Positions 30,076 to 39,095 of a stretch of 63,245 bases of DNA are shown in pieces (within the stretch, counting starts at the first letter, position 1; each line of letters starts with the position of its first letter). Both the position numbers and the translations under genes were made by a program. The stretch is from STC-54 sp964504665 (GTDB lineage: Bacteria; Patescibacteriota; Microgenomatia; Daviesbacterales; UBA10151), in assembly GCA_964504665.1 (NCBI GenBank), contig CAZDEH010000004.1, positions 1 to 63,245 on the forward strand, written 5' to 3'. The notes beneath the pieces were generated by a model. That model worked only from the letters and a program-made list of their open reading frames with translations, had not been told where the DNA came from and made no database searches.

Positions 30076-31410
30076 ATGGAAGATTGGGCAGAAAAAAAAT
30101 ATTTACCTACTAGACAAGTAGAACATAAACAATCTACAGACACCAGAAGGAACTTTCTCATCCGTGGAGGAAAAATTATTGGAGCGGCGGTAGTGACTCT
30201 TTTAGGATCAGCCGCAATAAGAAATATATCCGGAAAGGGAACTTCTCAACCTACAGCAGAACGAGAAATTCCTCTCAATGTTCCAGTAGTTGCTCATGCA
30301 TCTGAATTAGTCCAAAACCCAAAAAAGGAAAGTTTAACTCTGGGAGACGTTAAATTTCTTAATGAAATACTTGCTCTACCAATTTCTTCCGATGAACGAA
30401 AACAAAAAGAGATAGAATACTTTAATAAGGCTAGAAATCTCAAACAAATTGATCTTGGACTTGCTTTCATTAGTTATTTTAGGACAAAAATAGGCATTGA
30501 TGGGAAAAGAGAGTTTAATCATAACTGGGAACTTAAAGCCCAACTTCTCAATAGACGCTACGACCTAAGACAAGCAGGACACTCTGAACTAAAAACCCTT
30601 CCCCAAGATTTAGTATTGTGGGCAGAACAAAATAAAATTCATCCTGAAATTTTAGCTCTCAGCCATCAAGCCTTGTCAGAGATGGAAAGTTTTATTTGGG
30701 AAAAATATTTTAAGTTACCTGAAGGTTTCCGTCCTGATTTAGTAGATGCTGTAAAAGAAGGATATTTATCAGCTGATTTTCTAAAAAAGCTGAAGGCTTC
30801 TGACCTAATGTTAACAGCAGGAGGTCTGGCAAAATTAATTGTAGAAGAAACCGGTCAAGAATTTCCTTTTTACTCCAGATCTGGTAAAAAGATAGCAGTA
30901 AAGTATGGGTTTATAAATCAGGGTTTTACATCAGCTCTTACTCAAATCAATACAAAGCAGTTTCCAAATGCTCCAGCAAGCTTAAGAGAAATTGTTGCTC
31001 TTACTTCAAAAGACCTGGGGATCAATATAATTCCAGAAAACGTAGTTGGATCAGAAAGAGTCGGAGAAAATGAAAGTGGAGGAGCGATAGGAGGACAAAT
31101 AATGCCAGATAATGCATTAGAAATGTATAAGGATTTTAAGGAATCCGGCATAACTGTAAATTTTTTTAGTCCTGATGTAGCAAGGGCAATGATTTTTTTT
31201 CTAGCCTCAGCTAAAAGAATAGGCAATGATCTACGGTTTGGAATGTTAAGGGGTCCGGAACAAATTACTTTAAAAACGGGCAAGTTAGTTTCAATAAAGG
31301 AGCTTGGACTCCGAAAATGGAACAATAGCGATGAAGAGGTTTACAGCGTTATGCAAGCAGATGAAAGTTACTTTCGAAATTTTATAGCCAATCAAAAGTA
31401 CGCTCATTAA
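30076..31410 (+). CDS. Exported protein with twin-arginine signal, lytic-transglycosylase-like
   Basis: A 444-residue protein. DTRRNFLIRGGKIIGAAVV (about residues 23-42) is a twin-arginine motif with a hydrophobic stretch. The mature part is mostly helical. Near residue 337, GGAIGGQIMPDNA followed by FFSPDVARAMIFFLAS resembles the GAIGxxQxMP and DxxxAI motifs of lytic transglycosylases, which cleave the glycan. The family fit is partial; a catalytic Glu may be the one in ENESGGAIG. Tat export is uncommon in CPR genomes, so an ordinary Sec anchor is the alternative. Confidence 0.6.
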   Translation: MEDWAEKKYLPTRQVEHKQSTDTRRNFLIRGGKIIGAAVVTLLGSAAIRNISGKGTSQPTAEREIPLNVPVVAHASELVQNPKKESLTLGDVKFLNEILALPISSDERKQKEIEYFNKARNLKQIDLGLAFISYFRTKIGIDGKREFNHNWELKAQLLNRRYDLRQAGHSELKTLPQDLVLWAEQNKIHPEILALSHQALSEMESFIWEKYFKLPEGFRPDLVDAVKEGYLSADFLKKLKASDLMLTAGGLAKLIVEETGQEFPFYSRSGKKIAVKYGFINQGFTSALTQINTKQFPNAPASLREIVALTSKDLGINIIPENVVGSERVGENESGGAIGGQIMPDNALEMYKDFKESGITVNFFSPDVARAMIFFLASAKRIGNDLRFGMLRGPEQITLKTGKLVSIKELGLRKWNNSDEEVYSVMQADESYFRNFIANQKYAH

Positions 31411-31471
31411 ACCCACTAAATAGTGATAAGAATCACAGAAATTTAACTCAGTTAAGGTTATTCTTAACATC

Positions 31472-31861
31472 ATGATAAAAGGAATTGAAAGTTTAACTAT
31501 CTTTTCTGAAGATGCCAGGGCTTTGGCTGATTTTTATAAAGATAAGGTGGGATTAAAAATGACTTTGGAGGCAGAAGTAGGGGAAGAAGGAGAAGGTCTG
31601 TTTGGATTTGAATTTGGGGAGGGTAAAACCGGACTTTATATGATGAATCATTCTAAGCTTAAAGACAAAAATAGAGAACCGACAAGAATAATTTTTAATT
31701 TTGAAGTTGATGATATCGAAAAAGATGTTAAAAAATTAGATGAGATGGAAGTGAAGAAAATCCAAGATATCTATCATATGCAGGATTATGGATACATTGC
31801 TACTTTTGAAGATATTGACGGTAATTACTTTCAATTAGTCCAAATTAAACCCGCTCCTTAA
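31472..31861 (+). CDS. Glyoxalase/VOC-family protein
   Basis: A 129-residue protein with the two beta-alpha-beta-beta-beta modules of the vicinal oxygen chelate fold: IESLTIFSEDARALADFYKD at the start and IATFEDIDGNYFQLVQI at the end. The first metal ligand (usually His or Gln in the first strand) is not clear. Function unknown; members range from glyoxalases to antibiotic-binding proteins. TATTCT (31459-31464) lies 7 nt before the ATG. Confidence 0.8.
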   Translation: MIKGIESLTIFSEDARALADFYKDKVGLKMTLEAEVGEEGEGLFGFEFGEGKTGLYMMNHSKLKDKNREPTRIIFNFEVDDIEKDVKKLDEMEVKKIQDIYHMQDYGYIATFEDIDGNYFQLVQIKPAP

Positions 31862-31891
31862 CACTTTGAGGTATAATACAAATGTTTTCTT

Positions 31892-32446
31892 ATGTCTAAA
31901 CTGTTAAACTTTTTCATACAGGATAAACTGCATATCATTTTTTTAGTATTTTGTATAATCTTTATCAGCCTATTTACTTTTAGTGGATATGTTTTGTATT
32001 CATTGATTACAGAACCTGACAGGACCCCCAGTCCTACTTTTTCTTTTAATGATCCTCAAGCTTATTACATTATTAGAAAAGACAGGTTTGATAATTATTG
32101 GATCAGCTATGATAACCTCCAAAGAGATGATCAAATAATAAAATTCCCCACTTTAATTGGAGAGGTGAGCTTGGAAAAATACAATAATCTTTATACCATG
32201 AATGTTGATACAAGCATTGATAGAAGCAAAAAACCAGATAGACTCGGTACAACTATTTCAATGTTTATCGGTAATAGTAAAGTTGAACTTGAGCCATTTT
32301 TAGGCAAACCTTTAAAGATAAAGGGCAGCTTTAGAAAAACATATTCTGATACCCAGTGTATAGTAGAGAAGTGTCATAAGTTTTCTACCAGACAACCTTA
32401 TACTAAAGCAGCTGTCGTGGATATAGAATCTATCTCATCCAAATAA
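31892..32446 (+). CDS. Membrane-anchored hypothetical protein
   Basis: A 184-residue protein with one strong membrane helix at about 13-38 (IIFLVFCIIFISLFTFSGYV) and an outward-facing beta-rich domain of about 140 residues. I do not recognise the domain; segments FPTLIGEVSLEKY and FLGKPLKIKGSFR look OB-fold-like. A single Cys pair (TQCIVEKCHK) could form a disulfide. TATAAT at 31872-31877 lies 14 nt before the ATG. It ends about 20 nt before the hairpins that flank the transposase gene. Confidence 0.55.
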   Translation: MSKLLNFFIQDKLHIIFLVFCIIFISLFTFSGYVLYSLITEPDRTPSPTFSFNDPQAYYIIRKDRFDNYWISYDNLQRDDQIIKFPTLIGEVSLEKYNNLYTMNVDTSIDRSKKPDRLGTTISMFIGNSKVELEPFLGKPLKIKGSFRKTYSDTQCIVEKCHKFSTRQPYTKAAVVDIESISSK

Positions 32447-32467
32447 TACCCAAATAATATAAAACTG

Positions 32468-32522
32468 ACCCAGGATTCTCAAATCCTTTTCTCACTTCTC
32501 AACCCCAGGGGCTATCTGGGTT
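32468..32522. repeat. REP-like hairpin region upstream of the first transposase
   Basis: ACCCAG (32468-32473) can pair with CTGGGT (32516-32521), and AACCCCAG (32501-32508) with CTGGGTT (32516-32522) around a short loop. The region lies about 50 nt before a RAYT gene, the usual place of REP sequences. Confidence 0.45.
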
Positions 32523-32572
32523 CCAACATCGGGATATGCTTCTTGAAATATTCTACGATTGTTATTACTATC

Positions 32573-33250
32573 ATGTTAGTGCCATACAGAAAAACTATTT
32601 TTGCCCAAGACCAGATTTATCATGTGTTTAACAGGGGCGTAGCTAGTTTACCTATATTCCTTTCTAAGGCCTATCACCAAAGGTTTATTCAGCTTATTGA
32701 ATACTACCGTTTTGTTAATACCCCAATTAGTTTCTCCCACTTTATTCAGATTGCCAAAGAGACAAAAGACCAAATAATAGAAACTTTGATAAAAGAAAAT
32801 ATTGTGCATATTGAGATTTTAGCTTTCTGCTTAATGCCAAACCATTTCCATTTTCTGTTAAAACAGATTTCAGACAAGGGGATTATAAAATTTATGAGTA
32901 ATTTACAAAATGGATATGTTAAATACTTAAATATCAAAGGGGGTAGGGTAGGACCTTTATTCCAATCAGCATTTAAAGCTAAGCACATTGAAAGCGATGA
33001 ACAACTACTCCATGTTTCTAGATACATACACTTAAATCCCACAACCTCATATTTAGTAAGTAAAGAAAAATTATCTCAGTATCCATGGTCATCATTTCCC
33101 TCTTATATAGGAAGTAGTCTCTATCTCTTTGTAAATACAGAAATAATCAACTCTTTCTTTAAAGATCAAGAAAAGCACAAAGAATTTATTATTGATCAAA
33201 TTGATTATCAAAGACAGTTAGCTAATATCAAACATTTAGTTTTAGAGTAA
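32573..33250 (+). CDS. REP-associated tyrosine transposase (RAYT), copy 1
   Basis: A 225-residue single-stranded-DNA transposase of the Y1/HUH type. YHVFNRGVASLPIF opens the protein, the metal-binding HFH lies in LMPNHFHFLLKQ (about residue 91), and the catalytic Tyr in HVSRYIHLNPTTSYL (about 150), all intact. RAYTs cut and move short palindromic REP sequences rather than full insertion sequences. The ATG at 32573 (MLVPYRK) is chosen over an upstream TTG because family members begin at this point. Hairpins lie on both sides (32468-32522, 33281-33309). It separates atpC from the rest of the atp genes. Confidence 0.85.
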   Translation: MLVPYRKTIFAQDQIYHVFNRGVASLPIFLSKAYHQRFIQLIEYYRFVNTPISFSHFIQIAKETKDQIIETLIKENIVHIEILAFCLMPNHFHFLLKQISDKGIIKFMSNLQNGYVKYLNIKGGRVGPLFQSAFKAKHIESDEQLLHVSRYIHLNPTTSYLVSKEKLSQYPWSSFPSYIGSSLYLFVNTEIINSFFKDQEKHKEFIIDQIDYQRQLANIKHLVLE

Positions 33251-33280
33251 ATTCACTGTTTTATTAAATATTATAGGGCA

Positions 33281-33309
33281 CCTGATGTTTAAAGCTATTC
33301 AACACCAGG
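33281..33309. repeat. Imperfect hairpin downstream of the first transposase
   Basis: CCTGATGTT (33281-33289) and AACACCAGG (33301-33309), 8 of 9 positions complementary, with an 11-nt loop. It lies between the RAYT and atpD stops and may be a REP-like sequence. Confidence 0.45.
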
Positions 33310-33330
33310 GGTTGGAAGCTTTTGCTATTT

Positions 33331-34707
33331 CTATGCAGCTTTGACTTCATCAATTGTGCCTGTCATATAAAAAGCTTGTTCTGGCTTTGAATCATGTTTA
33401 CCCTCTAAAATTTCCTTAAATCCTTTAACAGTATCTTTAATAGAAACATACTTTCCTGGTCTGCCTGTAAAAGTTTCTGCCACAAAGTTTGGCTGGGTTA
33501 AAAACCTTTGAATTTTTCTGGCCCTGGCAACAGTTAGCTTATCTTCATTTGACAACTCTTCCATCCCTAAAATGGCAATAATATCCTGTAACTCTTTATA
33601 TCTTTGCAAAACCTTCTGCACTCCAACAGCGACATCATAGTGTTCCTGACCTACAATCTCCGGAGTTAAGGCTCTAGAAGAAGAGGAGAGAGGGTCAACG
33701 GCCGGATATAGTCCCTGTTCTGCCAAAGATCTTTCCAGAGCAATAGTAGAATCTAAATGAGCAAAAGTGGTAGCTGGAGCCGGATCTGTATAATCATCAG
33801 CCGGAACATAAACTGCCTGAACTGAGGTAATGGAACCTTTTTTAGTAGAGGTAATTCTTTCCTGAAGCGCTCCCATTTCTGTTGCCAATGTTGGCTGATA
33901 ACCTACAGCAGAGGGAATTCTGCCCAAGAGAGCTGACACTTCTGATCCAGCTTGTGAAAACCTGAATATATTATCAATAAATAAAAGTACATCTTTACCC
34001 TCCTCATCACGGAAATACTCTGCCATGGTCAGACCTGCCAAAGCTACCCGTAAACGTGCTCCCGGTGGTTCATTCATTTGACCAAAGACCATGGCTGTTT
34101 TATTAATCACACCTGATCCTTTCATTTCATGATAAAGGTCATTTCCCTCCCGGGTTCTTTCACCAACCCCTGTAAAAACAGAATAACCACCATGTTCTGC
34201 AGCAATATTACGGATTAGTTCTTGGATTAAAACAGTCTTACCCACACCAGCCCCTCCAAAAAGCCCGACTTTTCCCCCTCTAATAAAAGGGGCAATTAAA
34301 TCGATAACTTTGATACCGGTTTCAAAAATCTCAGATGATGTATCCTGAGTATCAAAAGACGGGGCAGCTCGGTGAATCGGCAGAGTTTTTTTAGCCTTAA
34401 CTTGGGGCTGACCATCTACATTCTGACCTAAAACATTAAATATTCTTCCTAAAATTTCCTTACCAACCGGCACGGCTATCGGTTCACCAGTATCAATAAC
34501 TTCCATACCTCTGGTTAAACCATCAGTTGGAGCCATAGCCACAGCCCTGACTAAGCCATCTCCCAAGTGCTGTTGTACTTCTAAAATTAAATCTGTTTCA
34601 CCCTTCTTTTTGATAACGACAGCGTTATAAATTGCCGGCATTTCAGATTCCTGAAATTTAAGATCAACCACAGCACCGATAACTTGAATAATTTTACCTT
34701 TTGACAT
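33331..34707 (-). CDS. atpD: F-type ATP synthase beta subunit
   Basis: Catalytic F1 subunit. GGAGVGKTVLIQELI is the Walker A loop (about residue 156), GERTREGNDLYHEM follows with the catalytic Glu, and ALLGRIPSAVGYQPTLATEM is diagnostic. Length 458, normal. It ends the atpBEFHA-CA-GD operon and starts 3 nt after atpG; atpC, which normally follows, is elsewhere. Confidence 0.96.
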   Translation of the reverse strand: MSKGKIIQVIGAVVDLKFQESEMPAIYNAVVIKKKGETDLILEVQQHLGDGLVRAVAMAPTDGLTRGMEVIDTGEPIAVPVGKEILGRIFNVLGQNVDGQPQVKAKKTLPIHRAAPSFDTQDTSSEIFETGIKVIDLIAPFIRGGKVGLFGGAGVGKTVLIQELIRNIAAEHGGYSVFTGVGERTREGNDLYHEMKGSGVINKTAMVFGQMNEPPGARLRVALAGLTMAEYFRDEEGKDVLLFIDNIFRFSQAGSEVSALLGRIPSAVGYQPTLATEMGALQERITSTKKGSITSVQAVYVPADDYTDPAPATTFAHLDSTIALERSLAEQGLYPAVDPLSSSSRALTPEIVGQEHYDVAVGVQKVLQRYKELQDIIAILGMEELSNEDKLTVARARKIQRFLTQPNFVAETFTGRPGKYVSIKDTVKGFKEILEGKHDSKPEQAFYMTGTIDEVKAA

Positions 34708-34710
34708 AAA

Positions 34711-35595
34711 TTATGCAGCCTCCAAAGCTGCACCGGCTGATGCTATTTCCAGGAGTTCATTGGTAATAGCACTTTGCCTTGCTTGATTATAAGTTAAAGT
34801 TAAATCCGTAACAAGATCCTTAGCATTATTCGTAGCGTTTTGCATCGCCATCATCCTCGCTGAATGTTCCGAAGCTTTGGTCTCAAGTAGCGCCTGATAA
34901 ATCTGGGTATCCAAAAGATGTATTAAAGCATAATCTAAAACAGCAGCTGTGCTGGGCTCAAACATAAATTCATTAACTAAAGCAGGAAAATAATCAATGT
35001 CTGGATCAGATTCTTTTAAAAGAGCGTTTGTATCAATGGGTAAGATTTTAATTACTTTTGGTTCTTGGCGGAGTATAGAGATGAAATTAGGATAAAGAAG
35101 ATATGCATCCTTAATCTCACCTGAAATAAAATCTTGGACTAAATATTTTCTGATCTCTGTAGCTTGGGAAAACTCAACATGTTCAAAATTCTCAAAATCT
35201 GCTTCTAAGTTTTTTCCAGTCCTAACTAAAAAATCCCTAACCTTTTTACCTCTGGCTAAAAATACGGTACTTTCCTGACTAATATCGGGGTGGGAGACAA
35301 TTGTTTTGAATATATTAGTATTTAACCCTCCGCAGAGTCCCTTATCAGAAGAAAAAACAGTTGTGATAGTTTTACCGGTATCTGACTCCTGCAAAAGCGG
35401 ACTAGTAGCAAGATTAATTTTTTTACAGACTTGTAGTAGAATATAGGAAAGTGTAGTTATATAATCACGGGCTGAAATAGCCTGATTTTGAGCCTTTCTC
35501 ATCTTTGTAGCAGCCACCATCTGCATAGCCTTAGTTATCTGGCTGGTATTTTTTATAGACTTTATTCTTCGTCTTAAATCTCTGGTATTTGGCAT
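34711..35595 (-). CDS. atpG: F-type ATP synthase gamma subunit
   Basis: Rotor stalk of F1. The N-terminal coiled-coil RRIKSIKNTSQITKAMQMVA, the central SDKGLCGGLNTNI, and the C-terminal helix ARMMAMQNATNNAKDLV are diagnostic. Length 294. One base separates it from the carbonic-anhydrase-like gene before it, and atpD follows after 3 nt. Confidence 0.95.
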   Translation of the reverse strand: MPNTRDLRRRIKSIKNTSQITKAMQMVAATKMRKAQNQAISARDYITTLSYILLQVCKKINLATSPLLQESDTGKTITTVFSSDKGLCGGLNTNIFKTIVSHPDISQESTVFLARGKKVRDFLVRTGKNLEADFENFEHVEFSQATEIRKYLVQDFISGEIKDAYLLYPNFISILRQEPKVIKILPIDTNALLKESDPDIDYFPALVNEFMFEPSTAAVLDYALIHLLDTQIYQALLETKASEHSARMMAMQNATNNAKDLVTDLTLTYNQARQSAITNELLEIASAGAALEAA

Positions 35596-35596
35596 A

Positions 35597-36457
35597 TTAA
35601 TCTATCCTTGGAGCAATAAAACCAACAACTCTTACTAAATCTCCTGGTAAAGATTTAGTAATCCCTTCAGCTTCATCCATATATCTCCTTAAACTTTCAT
35701 CATCTAAAGCACTTACAAATAAATAGAATGGATGTTCTCGGGTAAATAGCGATCCTAAACCATGATCACCTAAAGCAATATTAGTTAAAACACCTATATG
35801 TGATGCTGCAAGTTTGTTATCAGTATAGACAGCTCTATTTAACATAAAACACTCATTGGGTAAAACATCATCAGATAAATAATTACGCCTGCCCGTTCCG
35901 TCAACCAACAAGCAACAGGCAGGATGAATTCCTTTTAACTGAGGGATATCTTCTATACCGACAAAACCCCAATTCTCAATATCTTCAAGATTTGATGCCA
36001 GATCTTTTGCATGTTGATCAATATCCACTGATAAACCTTTTTCTATAAGATCTAGCTTTACTGCTCCACAATCGGCATGACTGGCAGCTGCCAACTTGGG
36101 AAAGTTATATTCTTTAAGTTTTTCTTTGAGCTGCCCAATATCCTGACCAACTACTGCTCCCGGTAATCTGATTGGAAAGATAGATTTTTCTTCACTAAAA
36201 CCACCAAACATTTTTCCTAAATTTAAATTATTTAATCTTTCATCAGAACAAAGCAGCAAGGCAATTGCATCTTTGGGAATACGGTAAGCATCAGGATTTA
36301 TTCTTCCGATAAATTCTCCTGATAAAATTAATTTTTTTTCTGAATACCTATCAAGATCATTTAAAACTGGGGAGGATAATCTTTTACTCCAAGCAGCCAG
36401 TTTTTCTTTTTTAGCATGATCTATTCCAAGGTTCGTATTTATATGCTGGTAATCCAC
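35597..36457 (-). CDS. Beta-carbonic-anhydrase-like protein encoded inside the atp operon
   Basis: A protein of about 286 residues. The zinc and catalytic motifs of beta carbonic anhydrases are visible: LLLCSDERL (Cys, with the Asp-Arg pair) near residue 68, then RLPGAVVGQD, then ASHADCGAVKL (His and Cys ligands) near 124. The fit outside these motifs is loose, and the C-terminal half is not familiar. The GTG at 36457, 4 nt after the atpA stop, is chosen; an ATG at 36505 would overlap atpA by 44 nt with only Lys-rich residues. It lies between atpA and atpG where no gene is usual. Possible role: proton or bicarbonate supply, but this is conjecture. Confidence 0.7.
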   Translation of the reverse strand: MDYQHINTNLGIDHAKKEKLAAWSKRLSSPVLNDLDRYSEKKLILSGEFIGRINPDAYRIPKDAIALLLCSDERLNNLNLGKMFGGFSEEKSIFPIRLPGAVVGQDIGQLKEKLKEYNFPKLAAASHADCGAVKLDLIEKGLSVDIDQHAKDLASNLEDIENWGFVGIEDIPQLKGIHPACCLLVDGTGRRNYLSDDVLPNECFMLNRAVYTDNKLAASHIGVLTNIALGDHGLGSLFTREHPFYLFVSALDDESLRRYMDEAEGITKSLPGDLVRVVGFIAPRID

Positions 36458-36461
36458 TTGA

Positions 36462-37976
36462 TTATTTTTTTTCTTTTGCAGGTATGGTTTTTTTAAAATC
36501 CTCAACTGCCTTCTTGGTAATTTTCTCGAGCTGATTAACTAATTTTTCATCCAGCTCTTTTTTCTCAACAATATCTTTCAGCAGTTGACCTTCTTTTAAT
36601 TTAATATTCTGAATATAAGTTGTCTCAAATTCTTTAATCTTTTCAATTGGCAACTCATCCAAAAAGCCATTAATTGCCGCCCATAAAATTACTACTTGTT
36701 GTTCCACTGGAACAGGATTATAGGGAGGTTGTTTTAAAATTTCCGTAACACGTTTACCTCTCTCTATTTGTGCTTTGGTGGCTGGATCCAAATCAGATGA
36801 AAATTGAGCAAAGGCTGCTAACTCTCTATATTGAGCCAAATCCAGCTTCAGCTTTCCGGCTACTGATTTCATCGCTTTAGTCTGGGCAGCACCACCGACT
36901 CTGGAAACCGATATCCCCACATTAAGAGCGGGTCTAATACCAGCATAAAAAAGATCTTGTTCGAGATAAATCTGACCGTCAGTAATGGAAATAACGTTGG
37001 TAGGGATATAAGCAGAAACATCACCAGCCTGAGTTTCTATAATCGGCAAAGCAGTCAGTGAACCCGAACCAAAATCTTTATTCATTTTGGCAGCACGTTC
37101 CAGTAATCTTGAATGAAGATAAAAAACATCTCCAGGATAAGCTTCACGCCCTGAAGGGCGGCGTAATAATAAAGAGACTTGACGGTATGCCCAGGCATGT
37201 TTTGATAAATCATCATATACGATTAAGGCATCTTGACCTTGATCCATAAAATATTCACCCATGGCACATCCTGAATAAGGAGCAAGATATTGCATTGATG
37301 CAGGATCAGAGGCAGAAGCTACAACAACTATGGTATGGTCCATCGCTCCATTTTCCTCTAATTTCGCTACAAGCTGAGCTATTTTAGAAGATTTTTGTCC
37401 GATGGCTACATAAATGCAGATAATATCTTTTTGATTAATAATGGTATCTATGGCAATGGTCGTCTTGCCTGTATTACGGTCGCCAATAATAAGTTCTCTT
37501 TGTCCACGCCCAATGGGAATAAGAGCATCAATGGCTTTAATTCCTGTTTGCACAGGTTGGTTTACGGATTGTCTGGTGATGACACCTGAAGCAACTTTTT
37601 CTACCGGATAAGTAGTTTTCGTCTTAACTCCGCCCTTACCATCAATAGGGTTTCCCAATGCATCAACCACTCTTCCAAGTAACTCATTTCCAACCGGAAC
37701 TTGAAGAAGTTTACCGGTTGTTTTAACACTATCTCCTTCATTCACTTTGGTAAAATCTCCTAAAATCATCGCCCCTACATTGTATTGCTCTAAATTTAGC
37801 GCTAGCCCCATTACATTATTCCCAAAATCAATCATTTCTGTAGATTGAACATTAGAGAGTCCTTCAATTCTGGCAATACCATCACCACACTCTGTTACCA
37901 CACCAACATTTTCCCTGGCAGCTCTTGTCTCCATATTGATAATTTCTTTTTGAATATTTTCCAAAATATCAACCAT
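36462..37976 (-). CDS. atpA: F-type ATP synthase alpha subunit
   Basis: Non-catalytic nucleotide-binding F1 subunit. GDRNTGKTTIAIDTI is the Walker A loop (about 165), VYVAIGQKSSKIAQLV and PYSGCAMGEYFMDQG follow, and SVSRVGGAAQTKAMK is diagnostic. Length 504, normal. It overlaps atpH by 8 nt. Confidence 0.96.
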   Translation of the reverse strand: MVDILENIQKEIINMETRAARENVGVVTECGDGIARIEGLSNVQSTEMIDFGNNVMGLALNLEQYNVGAMILGDFTKVNEGDSVKTTGKLLQVPVGNELLGRVVDALGNPIDGKGGVKTKTTYPVEKVASGVITRQSVNQPVQTGIKAIDALIPIGRGQRELIIGDRNTGKTTIAIDTIINQKDIICIYVAIGQKSSKIAQLVAKLEENGAMDHTIVVVASASDPASMQYLAPYSGCAMGEYFMDQGQDALIVYDDLSKHAWAYRQVSLLLRRPSGREAYPGDVFYLHSRLLERAAKMNKDFGSGSLTALPIIETQAGDVSAYIPTNVISITDGQIYLEQDLFYAGIRPALNVGISVSRVGGAAQTKAMKSVAGKLKLDLAQYRELAAFAQFSSDLDPATKAQIERGKRVTEILKQPPYNPVPVEQQVVILWAAINGFLDELPIEKIKEFETTYIQNIKLKEGQLLKDIVEKKELDEKLVNQLEKITKKAVEDFKKTIPAKEKK

Positions 37977-38364
37977 TTATAGCTCCTTTGATGTATCCTA
38001 TTTTATTTTTAATACTATCGTTAAAAACAACATCACCAATTTTAATACAAAGTCCTCCTAAAAGTGAAGGATCAACTGTTACTTTAACTTTGTTTATGCG
38101 AAATGTTTTTTCAGCGGTTTTTGTAATGTTGTTTCTTTGTTGGGGAGGAATAATAGTGGGGCTAAAAATTTCCAGGGTAGTTTTAGAAATTTCCCGTTTT
38201 AGTCCTTTTTGGTATAAAATTAGAGCAGAAACAGCATCGCCAAATGGAAGTTTCTTTAATAGTTGCGTATTTTGAGCAACAGTTTTTTCCTTCACATCAC
38301 CTTGGGTGTTAAAGCTATTAATTACTAATTTCTCAACTAAAACTTTTAATCTTTTATTTATCAT
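37969..38364 (-). CDS. atpH: F-type ATP synthase delta subunit, short
   Basis: Peripheral-stalk (OSCP) subunit linking F1 to b. Only 131 residues, against about 175 in typical bacteria; the N-terminal helical domain is cut down, while the C-terminal VDPSLLGGLCIKIGDVVFND is well kept. It lies between atpF (2 nt) and atpA (8-nt overlap) as expected. Confidence 0.88.
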   Translation of the reverse strand: MINKRLKVLVEKLVINSFNTQGDVKEKTVAQNTQLLKKLPFGDAVSALILYQKGLKREISKTTLEIFSPTIIPPQQRNNITKTAEKTFRINKVKVTVDPSLLGGLCIKIGDVVFNDSIKNKIGYIKGAING

Positions 38365-38366
38365 AA

Positions 38367-38864
38367 TTAAGATTCAAATTCTTTTAGTGATTTTTCAGCC
38401 AAATTACTTCTATCTTTAGCAGTTAACACTTTACCGGCAATCTTTTGCATTCCGAGCGCCACCAAATCGGCTAACTCAGCCCTAATTTCCTGATGTAATT
38501 TATCTCTTTCTTGAACCAAACGAACTTCTGATTTAGCAATCATTGTTTCAATATCTCCTTCCGCCTTTTTATGTGCATCAGCAATAATTTGGTTTGCTAC
38601 AACTGTTGCCTCTTCTATAATTTTTTTGGATTCCCGGGCAGCTTGTTCCAGTTCTTTGTCGTGTTCAGCAGCTATCTCAACTAATTTTTGTTTTATTTCT
38701 TCAGCATTAGCTAAACTTTCAGCAATTTTTTTCTTTCTTTCATCCAAAACTTTTAAAATTGGCCCATATAAAAACTTCTTCAGTAATAAAAGAAGAATAA
38801 TAAAATTAACAATTTGTGCTGCAAGCAATATTGGCTTAACACCAAATTCAGTTAAAATATTCAT
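38367..38864 (-). CDS. atpF: F-type ATP synthase b subunit
   Basis: Peripheral stalk. One N-terminal membrane helix (QIVNFIILLLLLKKFLYGPI, residues about 17-36), then a long charged coiled coil (RKKKIAESLANAEEIKQKL onward) to residue 165. Length normal. It starts 13 nt after atpE. Confidence 0.94.
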   Translation of the reverse strand: MNILTEFGVKPILLAAQIVNFIILLLLLKKFLYGPILKVLDERKKKIAESLANAEEIKQKLVEIAAEHDKELEQAARESKKIIEEATVVANQIIADAHKKAEGDIETMIAKSEVRLVQERDKLHQEIRAELADLVALGMQKIAGKVLTAKDRSNLAEKSLKEFES

Positions 38865-38877
38865 ATTGAGCTGCTAA

Positions 38878-39081
38878 CTATTTAGTAAAGGCAATAACCA
38901 ACGCGTAAATAGCAATAGCTTCCGCAAAAGCCATTCCCAGAAGCATTGGCGGTAAGATTTTATTTGAGCTTTCGGGATTTCTTCCAATTGCTTCCATAGC
39001 CTTCATACCGATAAATCCAATAGCGAGAGCTGGTCCAATAGCACCAAGTCCGATAGCTATAGCTGGTGTAAGAGCTTCCAT
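38878..39081 (-). CDS. atpE: F-type ATP synthase c subunit
   Basis: Proteolipid of the membrane rotor: 67 residues, two helices. The ion-binding Glu lies in LLGMAFAEAIAIYALVIAF. The Gln, and the Ser or Thr after the Glu, that mark sodium-binding rings are absent, so proton use is expected. The loop is RNPESSNK. Confidence 0.94.
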   Translation of the reverse strand: MEALTPAIAIGLGAIGPALAIGFIGMKAMEAIGRNPESSNKILPPMLLGMAFAEAIAIYALVIAFTK

Positions 39082-39095
39082 TTTTATTCTCCTTT

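Noticed and set aside
36458..36505. ATG at 36505 for the carbonic-anhydrase-like protein
   Set aside because: It adds only a Lys-rich stretch overlapping the atpA tail; the GTG 4 nt after the atpA stop fits the operon spacing better, though this is not proven.
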